This document shows, piece after piece, positions 21,396 to 27,892 of a DNA stretch of 32,813 bases. The stretch covers positions 1-32,813 of the forward strand of contig JBDTSW010000012.1 in assembly GCA_039930945.1 (NCBI GenBank), given 5' to 3'. The notes under the pieces are model-generated. The model did not search any database and was not told where the DNA came from. It saw only the letters and a list, made by a program, of their open reading frames with translations. The position numbers were made by a program, and so were the translations under genes. This DNA is from JBDTSW01 sp039930945 (lineage in GTDB: Bacteria; Actinomycetota; Thermoleophilia; Solirubrobacterales; 70-9). Positions within the stretch are counted from its first letter, which is position 1, and each line of letters begins with the position of its first letter.

Positions 21396-22385
21396 TCACC
21401 CGCCCGGGGTGTGATCGTTCTCATCCCCTGGTGGGGCCGCGAGAAGCGACTCGATCGTCGCGCTCACACGCTGCGGAGCCTCCTCCAGCTGCCTCCAGGT
21501 GAACCGGATCACTGTGTACCCGGCGAGCGTCAGCCTCTGGTCTCGGCGGCGATCGCGTTCGAACTGGGCGCGGGTGGCGTGCGTCTCGAAGCCGTCGGTC
21601 TCGACGATCAGACGGGCAGATGGCCAGTAGAAGTCGACCTCCAGGGCACGATCGCCGAGGTCGATCCGGGCGTTGACGTGGGGGCTGGGTAGGGCGGCGC
21701 TCTCGCAGAGATCGACCAGGCGTCGCTCCAATTCGCTCCGGGTCAGCGGATTCGGGCGGAGACGGCCGAGCAAGGCCGACAGTGCGCCGCCTCCGCGCCG
21801 CCCGTTCGCCCCTCCGAGCACGGCATCGATCGTCCTGAGATCGAACACCCTCAGGATCTCGGCCCGCTCGACGGCTCGCTCCAGCGAGCGGGGGCCGACT
21901 ACCCCGGCAAGGTCGAGCAGGGTGCGCGCGACGCTGGTGGCCGGGATGCCGTCGATCGCGGTCGCGTCGGCGGCCGTGAGCGTCCGCGTGCGGTGGAGAT
22001 CGATACCGGCGAGGCGGTACCCCGCCCGGCGCGACGAGGAGACATCGATGGGCGCATCCCGACGAGGCCGCAGATCCCAGAGTGCGGCCGCCGAGCGACG
22101 CGAGAGGAGCGCCCCGGAGCCGCAGGCCAGCACGGCGGCCATATAGCGGCTCCGGGGGGTCCTGGCCGGCCTGCCGACCGCGTAGACGCCGCGGTGGACG
22201 CGGTGGAGGCGGCCAAGGCTCAGCCAGCGGTCGATCGTGCGCCTGCTAAGGCCCAGCGCCAGCAGCTGGGTGAGGGAGACGACGCCGTGCTGGCGGCTCG
22301 CAAGGGCCGCGATCGTCCGCTCGCGCGGGGGGTCAGTCGCGTTATCGACCGCTGGTGACGTGCTTTGCGACCTACCCCTCCTCAC
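21396..22385 (-). CDS. AbiEi-type N-terminal domain with C-terminal DUF559
   Basis: A 329-aa two-domain protein. The N-terminal part (about 25-75) is an AbiEi-antitoxin-like winged helix: IAALASRQHGVVSLTQLLALGLSRRTIDRWLSLGRLHRVHRGVYAVG. The middle part (DGIPATSVARTLLDLAGVV) is the usual continuation. The C-terminal 110 residues are DUF559, a Vsr/restriction-endonuclease-like fold: ALEVDFYWPSARLIVETDGFETHATRAQFERDRRRDQRLTLAGYTVIRFTW, with candidate catalytic residues E...D...E/D. Such proteins are abundant in this part of the Actinobacteria and have no assigned role. No AbiEii-type nucleotidyltransferase toxin lies next to it, so it is not a recognisable toxin-antitoxin pair. GTG at 22385 is the only good start in frame. 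Confidence 0.82.
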   Translation of the reverse strand: MRRGRSQSTSPAVDNATDPPRERTIAALASRQHGVVSLTQLLALGLSRRTIDRWLSLGRLHRVHRGVYAVGRPARTPRSRYMAAVLACGSGALLSRRSAAALWDLRPRRDAPIDVSSSRRAGYRLAGIDLHRTRTLTAADATAIDGIPATSVARTLLDLAGVVGPRSLERAVERAEILRVFDLRTIDAVLGGANGRRGGGALSALLGRLRPNPLTRSELERRLVDLCESAALPSPHVNARIDLGDRALEVDFYWPSARLIVETDGFETHATRAQFERDRRRDQRLTLAGYTVIRFTWRQLEEAPQRVSATIESLLAAPPGDENDHTPGG

Positions 22386-22455
22386 TCAGCCAGCGTGGGC
22401 CTCGAAGGGTGACGAATCCAGACCACCACGCGCCGCAACGCGTGTGTTAGCGCGA

Positions 22456-23139
22456 CTAGAGGTCGCGCTCGGAAACGAGGCCGCTCTGCAGGGCCCGTTC
22501 CACCAGGGCGACGCGCTTGCGGTTCTGGGGAAGGTCGCCCACCCCGAACTTCTCGAACAGCGCCCGCAGGTGCGTCTTCACCGCGTCGACGCTGAGGTGG
22601 AGCTCGTCGCCGATCCCCTGGTTGGTCGCCGGGGTGGCGAAGGACGCGCCGTCCTTGTAGGGGCGGCAGAGGGCGACCAGCACCCGCCGCTGCGCCGGCG
22701 AGATCCCCCCGGCCTCGAGCCGGTCGGCCGCGACCACCGTCGAGTCGCCTCCGGCGGCCCCCGGCGCCCGGTAGAGGACCAGCGAGCCGCCGAAGCGCAG
22801 CACGTCACCGTCGGCCAGCAGCCTGCGCCCACGCACGCGCTCGCCGTTGACGTAGGAGCCGTTGCGCGAGAGGCCGTCGTCGACGATCGTGCACTCGCCG
22901 CGGACGAACTCGAGCTGCGCGTGCAGCCCCGAGACCTCCTCGTCCCAGTCCAGCCGCACGTCGGCCGCCTCGCGCCGTCCCACCCAGATCTCGTCGGTGG
23001 CCTCGTCGAGGGCGAGGATCCGCTGCTGATCGGCGCCGTCGCGGTAGACCAGGAACGGCCGGCCCTCGCGCTCGGCCTCGATCTGCGCCTTCAGCTCCGT
23101 GGCGCTGGTAGCCCGTGGTCCGAGGCTGCCGCCCGACAT
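22456..23139 (-). CDS. FHA-domain protein with C-terminal helix-turn-helix
   Basis: A 227-aa cytoplasmic protein. The FHA domain (about 48-128) shows WVGRREAADVRL, VSGLHAQLEF, and LSRNGSYVNGERV, so the residues that bind phosphothreonine are present. The C-terminal part (about 145-227) has ISPAQRRVLVALCRPY and ATNQGIGDELHLSVDAVKTHLRALFEKFGV, a LuxR-like helix-turn-helix. It is therefore a probable DNA-binding regulator read out by Ser/Thr phosphorylation. It could respond to the kinase at 14558-16639, but this is inference. ATG at 23139 directly follows the TAG of the SDR gene with no gap, so the two form an operon. Confidence 0.85.
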   Translation of the reverse strand: MSGGSLGPRATSATELKAQIEAEREGRPFLVYRDGADQQRILALDEATDEIWVGRREAADVRLDWDEEVSGLHAQLEFVRGECTIVDDGLSRNGSYVNGERVRGRRLLADGDVLRFGGSLVLYRAPGAAGGDSTVVAADRLEAGGISPAQRRVLVALCRPYKDGASFATPATNQGIGDELHLSVDAVKTHLRALFEKFGVGDLPQNRKRVALVERALQSGLVSERDL

Positions 23140-23907
23140 CTATCTGGGGGGCATTCGCAGGGCGCCGTCGAGACGGATCGTCTCGCCGTTGAGCATCGGG
23201 TTGGAGGCCACGTGGACGGCGAGCGCGGCGAACTCGGCCGGGTCGCCAAGGCGGCTGGGGAAGGGGACCGCGGCCCCCAGCTCGGTCCTGGCCTGGGCGG
23301 GCAGGGCTGCCAGCAGGGGGGTGTCGAAGGTCCCAGGCGCGATCGTCACCACCCGCACCCCGCGCCCGGCGAGGTCGCGGGCGGCCGGCAGCGTCAGGCT
23401 GACGATCCCGCCCTTGGAGGCGGAGTAGGCGACCTGGCCGATCTGCCCGTCGTAGGCGGCGATCGAGGCGGTGTTGATGCAGACCCCGCGCTCGCCGCCG
23501 GAGTCGGGCTCGTTGTGGGTCATCGCCGCCGACGCCAGGCGGAGCACGTTGAAGGTGCCGATCAGGTTGACCTTGATCACGTTGTGGAAGAGCTCGAGGT
23601 CGTGCGGCCCCTGCTTGCCGGCGGTTCGCTGGGCCCAGCCGATTCCTGCGCAGCAGACCGAGATCCGCAGGCCGCCGTCGGCCTCGGCGGCGGCGGCGAC
23701 CGCCGCCTCGACCGGCTCGGCCTCGAACACGTTCGCCTCGACGAAGCGCGCCCGGTCGCCCAGCGCCGCCGCCAGCGCCTCGCCCTTTTCCGCGTTCAGG
23801 TCGGCGATCACGACCTCGGCGCCCTCCTCGTGCAGCCGGCGCACGGTCGCCTCGCCCAGCCCGGAGGCTCCGCCGGCGACGAGCGCGCTCTTGCCCTCGA
23901 TCAGCAT
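23140..23907 (-). CDS. SDR-family dehydrogenase, HSD10-like
   Basis: A 255-aa short-chain dehydrogenase, closest in pattern to type II 3-hydroxyacyl-CoA dehydrogenase (17beta-HSD10). The NAD-binding motif is VAGGASGLGEATVRRL, with DLN for NAD(H) preference. CCAGIGWA, the catalytic Ser in NTASIAAYDGQIGQ, and YSASKGG follow. The end (MLNGETIRLDGALRMPPR) is diagnostic of the HSD10 group. It probably oxidises 3-hydroxyacyl-CoA in beta-oxidation. ATG at 23907 begins the canonical MLIEGKSALV; a TATGTT box lies 9 nt upstream. The open frame to 23961 is not used. It is first gene of an operon with the FHA-HTH gene. Confidence 0.88.
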   Translation of the reverse strand: MLIEGKSALVAGGASGLGEATVRRLHEEGAEVVIADLNAEKGEALAAALGDRARFVEANVFEAEPVEAAVAAAAEADGGLRISVCCAGIGWAQRTAGKQGPHDLELFHNVIKVNLIGTFNVLRLASAAMTHNEPDSGGERGVCINTASIAAYDGQIGQVAYSASKGGIVSLTLPAARDLAGRGVRVVTIAPGTFDTPLLAALPAQARTELGAAVPFPSRLGDPAEFAALAVHVASNPMLNGETIRLDGALRMPPR

Positions 23908-23962
23908 CCGGCGGCGAACATACAACGGCGAGGCCCACCCGGGGCTCGCGCCCGCAGTCATC

Positions 23963-23968
23963 TAGCCT
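23963..23968 (+). promoter_or_regulatory. -10 element (TAGCCT) for the egtB-egtD operon
   Basis: TAGCCT, followed by 6 nt and then an ATC codon in the egtB frame (23975). The same hexamer precedes glpX at 7 nt. It is the only TANNNT box between the divergent SDR start and egtB. Confidence 0.45.
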
Positions 23969-23974
23969 TGACCG

Positions 23975-25186
23975 ATCTCGGCTCCCGCGACCGCACTGCT
24001 CAAGGACGAGATCGCCGACCGCCTCGCCGAGGCCCGGCGACGGTCACTGGCCCTGGTCGAGCCGCTGTCCGACGACCAGCTCAACCGGGTCTACTCGCCG
24101 ATTCTCAGCCCGCTCTCCTGGGACCTCGGTCACGTCGCCAACTTCGAGGAGCTGTGGCTGGTCCAGCGCGTCGGCGGCCGCGAGCCGATGCGCGGCGAGC
24201 TGGGCCGGCTCTACGACGCGATCGAGAATCCACGGGCGACCCGGGGCAGGCTGGCGATCCTGCGCGGCGAGCAGCTGCGCGCGTACATGGACGAGGTCCG
24301 GGCGCGCACCCTCGACGTTCTCGCCGAGGTCGACCTCGGCGACAACCCCGACCCCCTGCTGCGTGACGGCTTCCTCTACGAGATGCTGGTCGCCCACGAG
24401 CACCAGCACGGCGAGACGATGCTGCAACTGCTGCAGATGATCGAGAGCTACGAGCCCGTCGAGCGCGACCACGACCCGGCCTCCGAGCCCGTGCCGGACG
24501 GGCCCGAGATGGTGCGCGTCGATGGCGGCGAGCACGCGATCGGCGCCGGCCCGGGCGGCTTTGCCTACGACAACGAGCGCCCGCGGCATATGGTCGAACT
24601 CGAGCCCTTCCTGATCGACCGCGCTCCGGTCACCAACGACGCCTTCGCCGAGTTCGTCGCCGCCACCGGGGCCGAGCCGCCCAGGTACTGGGAGCGCGAC
24701 GGCGAAGGCGGCTGGTTGCGGACGGCGATGGGCAGCACCGAGCCCGTCGACCCGCGCCTCCCCGTCGTCCACGTCGACTGGTCGCAGGCCGACGCCTTCG
24801 CGCGCTGGGCCGGCAAGCGGCTGCCGAGTGAGGCCGAGTGGGAGGCCGCCGCCGCCGGCGCCGCCACCGAGCGAGCGAACCTCGACCAGCTCGCCTTCGG
24901 CTGCGCACCGGCCGGCGCCTACGCCGACGCCCCGTCCGATCATGGGGCCGTGCAGATGCTGGGCGACGTCTGGGAGTGGACGAGCTCTGACTTCGAGGCC
25001 TACCCCGGCTTCACCGCGTTTCCCTACCCCGAGTACTCCGAGGTCTTCTTCGGCCCCGACCACAGGGTGCTGCGGGGCGGCTCGTGGGCGACGCGACGCG
25101 ACGTCATCCGCACCAGCTTTCGCAACTGGGACCTGCCGCAGCGCTCACAGATCTTCTCCGGCGTTCGTTGCGCAAGGGACGACTGA
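23975..25186 (+). CDS. egtB: EgtB-type iron sulfoxide synthase, non-canonical start
   Basis: EgtB joins hercynine (trimethyl-histidine) and a thiol with O2 in ergothioneine synthesis. The N-terminal DinB_2 domain holds WDLGHVANFEELWL (His at 24131) and the HEHQH motif (His at 24395 and 24407), together the three-His iron site. The FGE-sulfatase domain follows (VDGGEHAIGA, FLIDRAPVTNDAFAEFV, RLPSEAEWEAAA, MLGDVWEWTSSDF, RVLRGGSWATRRDVIRTSFRNWDLP, GVRCARD). The first in-frame ATG (24188) would cut off the first His ligand. Between the in-frame TGA at 23969 and that ATG there is no ATG, GTG or TTG. ATC at 23975, 6 nt after TAGCCT, is taken as start (403 aa); CTG at 23996 or a sequence indel are alternatives. 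Family assignment is sure, the start is not. Confidence 0.88.
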   Translation: MSAPATALLKDEIADRLAEARRRSLALVEPLSDDQLNRVYSPILSPLSWDLGHVANFEELWLVQRVGGREPMRGELGRLYDAIENPRATRGRLAILRGEQLRAYMDEVRARTLDVLAEVDLGDNPDPLLRDGFLYEMLVAHEHQHGETMLQLLQMIESYEPVERDHDPASEPVPDGPEMVRVDGGEHAIGAGPGGFAYDNERPRHMVELEPFLIDRAPVTNDAFAEFVAATGAEPPRYWERDGEGGWLRTAMGSTEPVDPRLPVVHVDWSQADAFARWAGKRLPSEAEWEAAAAGAATERANLDQLAFGCAPAGAYADAPSDHGAVQMLGDVWEWTSSDFEAYPGFTAFPYPEYSEVFFGPDHRVLRGGSWATRRDVIRTSFRNWDLPQRSQIFSGVRCARDD

Positions 25187-25218
25187 TGAAACGATTGGGC
25201 GGCTCGGGGGTCGGCTAG
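25186..25218 (+). CDS. Ten-codon mini-ORF between egtB and egtD
   Basis: ATG overlaps the egtB stop by one base (TGATG). The frame reads MKRLGGSGVG and its TAG is followed by only GAG before the egtD ATG. It may relay ribosomes from egtB to egtD, since egtD has no usefully spaced Shine-Dalgarno. Translation is unproven. Confidence 0.3.
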   Translation: MKRLGGSGVG

Positions 25219-25221
25219 GAG

Positions 25222-26208
25222 ATGGAGAGCGCTGCGACCCAGCTGGTCACCGTTGAGCTCCGCCTGCCGCCGGGAGGCCCGCTGTCGGGGATGGCCGCGG
25301 ATGTCCGCGCCGGGCTGACCAAGCCCTTCAAGGAGCTGTCGCCGCGCTACTTCTACGATCAGCGCGGGTCGGAGCTGTTCGAGCGGATCACCGAGCTGCC
25401 CGAGTACTACCCGACGCGCGCGGAGCGCTCGATCCTGGAGGCGCACTCGGGGGCGATCGTCGAAGCGGCGGGGCGGCCGGCGACGCTGATCGAGCTCGGC
25501 TCGGGCTCGGCCTCCAAGACCCGTGTGCTGCTGGACGCGATGCGCGACGGCGGCTGCCTGCGCGCTTACGCCCCCGTCGATATCTCCGAGGAGATCACCC
25601 GGCAAACAGCCGAGGCGATCGCCTCGGAGTACGAGATCATGGTCCATGGCCTGGTCTGTGACTTCGAGCTTGACCTCGAGCGGCTGCGCCTCGCCGGCCC
25701 GCGGGTGATCGCTCTACTCGGGGGAACGATCGGCAATTTCGCCCCCGCCCAGCGGGCGAGCTTCCTGCGGCGGGTCGCCAACCTGCTCGGTCCCGAGGAC
25801 GGGTTTCTGCTGGGGACTGATCTGGTCAAGGACAGGGCCACCCTGGAGGCCGCCTACAACGACTTGGCCGGGGTCACCGCCGAGTTCAACCAGAACGTGC
25901 TCGCGGTGCTCAACCACGAGCTGGGCGCGAACTTCGACCTGGACGCCTTCGAGCACGTCGCCGTCTGGGACCCGGAGAACCTCTGGGTCGACATCCGCCT
26001 GCGCTCGCTCGATCGACAGGTGGTCGAGATCGCCGCGCTGGAGATGCAGGTCGCGTTCGACCGCGGGGAGGAGATGCGCACCGAGATCTCGACCAAGTTC
26101 GCCCGCGAGGGGCTCGAGGGCATCTACGTCGAGGCGGGCCTGGAGCTGGTCGAGTGGTGGACGGACCCCGAGGAGCTGTTCGGGCTCTCGCTCGCCCGCG
26201 CGGTGTAA
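25222..26208 (+). CDS. egtD: L-histidine N-alpha-methyltransferase
   Basis: A 328-aa SAM-dependent methyltransferase that trimethylates histidine to hercynine, the first step of ergothioneine synthesis. Signatures are ADVRAGLTKPFKELSPRYFYDQRGSELFERITELPEYYPTRAE, the SAM motif IELGSGSASKTRVLLDA, PVDIS, LLGGTIGNF, LLGTDLVKD and YNDLAGVTAEFN. The C-terminal part holds FEHVAVWD and the Glu-rich EMRTEISTKF typical of the family. Length fits (about 320). It lies 35 bp after egtB, linked by a ten-codon mini-ORF, and ends before a strong terminator. egtA, egtC and egtE are not in the window, so either they lie elsewhere or this organism uses a shorter EgtB/EgtD route with cysteine. Confidence 0.93.
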   Translation: MESAATQLVTVELRLPPGGPLSGMAADVRAGLTKPFKELSPRYFYDQRGSELFERITELPEYYPTRAERSILEAHSGAIVEAAGRPATLIELGSGSASKTRVLLDAMRDGGCLRAYAPVDISEEITRQTAEAIASEYEIMVHGLVCDFELDLERLRLAGPRVIALLGGTIGNFAPAQRASFLRRVANLLGPEDGFLLGTDLVKDRATLEAAYNDLAGVTAEFNQNVLAVLNHELGANFDLDAFEHVAVWDPENLWVDIRLRSLDRQVVEIAALEMQVAFDRGEEMRTEISTKFAREGLEGIYVEAGLELVEWWTDPEELFGLSLARAV

Positions 26209-26217
26209 TACCCGGGC

Positions 26218-26241
26218 CCCGCAGGCTCTTGCGCCTGCGGG
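26218..26241. terminator. Bidirectional terminator between egtD and the second LLM gene
   Basis: A perfect 9-bp stem (CCCGCAGGC / GCCTGCGGG) with a 6-nt TCTTGC loop, placed in the 36-bp gap between two convergent stop codons. Confidence 0.75.
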
Positions 26242-26244
26242 TAG

Positions 26245-27183
26245 TCATTGCGGCGCCAGCCGCTCTATCAGCTCCACCTGGCGGTCAGGGGTGGTGACTG
26301 GCGTCAGCACCGGCAGCGTGATCCCACCGTCGACGTAGCGCTCGAGCCGCTCTCGCATCTCGGCCGGCTCGCCGAAGATGAAGGTCTCGGAGATCAGCTC
26401 CCAGGGTGCCGCCGCCGCGGCGGCCCGGCGATCCTTCCCGGCCCACAGCGCGACCATCTCGTCGATCGCCTCGCCATGGCCGAGCCAGCGGAAGAACGCC
26501 TCGTAGACGGGAACAGTGATGTAGGAGGAGAACATGAACCGCGCCAGCGGCTCGACCTCCTCGCGGCGGCCCGGTAGACAGAAGAAGCGGCAGCCGAGCT
26601 CGAAACCCTCCGGCGCGCCGCCGAGCTGGCCCACCACCTGCTCGAGGCCCGACAGCGGCAGGAAGTTGGAGAAGGCGCCGTCGGCCTTTTCGACCGCCAG
26701 CCTCAGCATCTTGCCCCGCAGCGCCGCGAGCACGATCGGGGGCGGCGAGGGGGGAGCCTGCTCGAGCTTGAAGCCGGTCGCGGTACGCTCGCCAGCGAAG
26801 GCGGCGCGGAGGAAGTCGACGGTGGCCGAGACCTTGGAGAGCGGTCGCTCGAAGGTGATGTCGTTCCAACCTTCGACGATGCGGTCCGAGGAGGCGCCGA
26901 TTCCCAGGGCGAAGCGCCCGTCGCTGGCGTCGGCGAGGGCAGCCGCCTGCTGGGCCAACAGCGCCGGGCCGCGGGTGAAGACCCCGACCACGCCGGTGCC
27001 GAGGCGGGCGCGCTCGGTCCAGGCGCTGGCGAGCGCGAGCGGGGTAAACCCGTCGGGACCCTGCGTCTCGCCCGTCCACATGTCCGTGTAGCCGGCGGCC
27101 TCTGCCCGGCGGATCGCATCCTCGTGCTCGCGCAGCGGCAGCGTCGGCAGTGGCAGCGTCAGTCCCCAGCGGTGATCGGCCAT
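26245..27183 (-). CDS. LLM-class F420-dependent oxidoreductase (second)
   Basis: A 312-aa luciferase-like oxidoreductase, probably F420-dependent. It reads WGLTLPLPTLPLREHEDAIRRAEAAGYTDMWTGE, ARLGTGVVGVFTRGPALLAQQAAALADAS, and GRFALGIGASSDRIVEGWN, all typical of the F420 subgroup with the Ser-Ser-Asp loop; the C-terminus ends in the usual GGITLPVLTPVT region. It differs clearly from the LLM enzyme at 13448-14515 and is not a recent duplicate. ATG at 27183 is preferred by family, but TTG at 27189 lies exactly 6 nt after the TAGGCT box and would suit a leaderless transcript. The substrate is unknown. It converges on egtD. Confidence 0.85.
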   Translation of the reverse strand: MADHRWGLTLPLPTLPLREHEDAIRRAEAAGYTDMWTGETQGPDGFTPLALASAWTERARLGTGVVGVFTRGPALLAQQAAALADASDGRFALGIGASSDRIVEGWNDITFERPLSKVSATVDFLRAAFAGERTATGFKLEQAPPSPPPIVLAALRGKMLRLAVEKADGAFSNFLPLSGLEQVVGQLGGAPEGFELGCRFFCLPGRREEVEPLARFMFSSYITVPVYEAFFRWLGHGEAIDEMVALWAGKDRRAAAAAAPWELISETFIFGEPAEMRERLERYVDGGITLPVLTPVTTPDRQVELIERLAPQ

Positions 27184-27195
27184 CGTCAACGCGGC

Positions 27196-27201
27196 AGCCT
27201 A
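27196..27201 (-). promoter_or_regulatory. -10 element (TAGGCT) for the second LLM gene
   Basis: TAGGCT on the minus strand, 12 nt before ATG 27183 and 6 nt before the in-frame TTG at 27189. Confidence 0.45.
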
Positions 27202-27237
27202 TTCGGACAACCAGGGCCCGGCGGCCCATCGGTGGGA

Positions 27238-27243
27238 TAGGCT
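27238..27243 (+). promoter_or_regulatory. -10 element (TAGGCT) for the 162-aa membrane protein gene
   Basis: TAGGCT, 9 nt before the ATG at 27253, the same spacing as the first LLM gene. It lies back to back with the opposite TAGGCT at 27196-27201. Confidence 0.5.
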
Positions 27244-27252
27244 CGCGCTCGT

Positions 27253-27741
27253 ATGGACTTCTCGCGACTCGATCGCAACCGCCTCCTCCTCGGCGGGATC
27301 TCCGGGGCGCTGCTCGTCGTCGCCCTGTTCTTGCCGTGGTACTCGCTCAGCCACTCGGACGCGCGGGTGGAATCGGGTGCTTGGTTGTGTGGCGAAGGCA
27401 ACTACAGCTGCTCCGGTTTCGACACCTTCCCGATCCTGCGCTGGCTCCTGCTGCTGTTCGCGCTCTCGCCGCTGATCCTCGCCTGGATACTCGTCCGCGG
27501 GCACAAGCTCTCGTGGGCGCCGGGAGAGATGACGATGGTCGCGGGCTTCAGCGCGATGCTCTTGATGGGCTACAACGGCCTGCTCGATATTCCCGCTCCG
27601 GACGAGGGCCTCGAGTTCGGGACCAGCCTCAGCTTTGGCTACTTCATCGCGCTGGCCTGCACGATCGGGATCACGGTGACGGGATTCCTGCGCTCGCAGG
27701 CCGGCCAGAAGCGCGAGCGCAAAGCCCCCGGCACGGTCTGA
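27253..27741 (+). CDS. Membrane protein of unknown function
   Basis: A 162-aa protein with four membrane helices, at about residues 11-27 (LLLGGISGALLVVALFL), 58-80 (PILRWLLLLFALSPLILAWILV), 92-110 (MTMVAGFSAMLLMGYNGLL) and 128-146 (FGYFIALACTIGITVTGFL). The first external loop (about 28-55) holds two cysteines (SGAWLCGEGNYSCSG) that could form a disulphide. LPWYSLS after helix 1 is seen in many actinobacterial small membrane proteins of unknown role. The C-terminus is a short basic tail. It is a single gene with its own TAGGCT box; the next gene, glpX, is 151 bp downstream and has its own -10 box. No function can be assigned. Confidence 0.75.
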   Translation: MDFSRLDRNRLLLGGISGALLVVALFLPWYSLSHSDARVESGAWLCGEGNYSCSGFDTFPILRWLLLLFALSPLILAWILVRGHKLSWAPGEMTMVAGFSAMLLMGYNGLLDIPAPDEGLEFGTSLSFGYFIALACTIGITVTGFLRSQAGQKRERKAPGTV

Positions 27742-27772
27742 TTACCACTCCGCCGGCTGCTCCCGAATAACT

Positions 27773-27811
27773 CCGCCACCTCCTCCGCTTCGCGTCCGGA
27801 AGCGGCGGGTG
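27773..27811 (+). repeat. Dispersed stem-loop repeat, copy 3 (intergenic, degenerate)
   Basis: Contains CCTCCTCCGCTTCGCGTCC at 27779-27797, exactly as in copies 1 and 2. The match to copy 1 extends 3 bases to the left and 2 bases to the right. The outer stem is weak (CACC / GGTG), but an inner stem (CCGCTT 27785-27790, AAGCGG 27800-27805) can form. The flanks carry two copies of ACTCCGCC (27747, 27770). Confidence 0.7.
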
Positions 27812-27819
27812 AGGGCGCG

Positions 27820-27839
27820 GAGCCTTACCCGGCAGGCTC
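27820..27839 (+). terminator. Hairpin upstream of glpX
   Basis: GAGCCT (27820-27825) pairs with AGGCTC (27834-27839) around an 8-nt loop; a second small hairpin (GCGAC ttc GTCGC, 27853-27865) follows. They are a possible terminator for the membrane protein gene. The rest of the 151-bp gap holds repeat copy 3 and the glpX -10 box. Confidence 0.35.
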
Positions 27840-27879
27840 ATGGGCTGGATCCGCGACTTCGTCGCTTGCGCGGGCGATA

Positions 27880-27885
27880 TAGCCT
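27880..27885 (+). promoter_or_regulatory. -10 element (TAGCCT) for glpX
   Basis: TAGCCT (within TATAGCCT), 7 nt before the ATG at 27893: leaderless geometry. Confidence 0.5.
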
Positions 27886-27892
27886 CGGGTCC

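Noticed and set aside
21396..22385. The AbiEi-like protein as part of a toxin-antitoxin pair
   Set aside because: No AbiEii nucleotidyltransferase or other toxin is adjacent; the DUF559 fusion is a different, orphan architecture.
22237..24366. A 709-codon plus-strand frame across the DUF559, FHA, SDR and egtB region
   Set aside because: It is antisense or out of frame to four recognisable genes and has no domain or promoter.
24188..25186. ATG 24188 as the start of egtB
   Set aside because: It would remove WDLGHVANFEE with the first of three iron-binding histidines, although that sequence is intact and in frame upstream.
13448..27183. The two LLM oxidoreductases as a recent duplication
   Set aside because: They share only family motifs and differ in length, start and loops, so they are distant paralogues.
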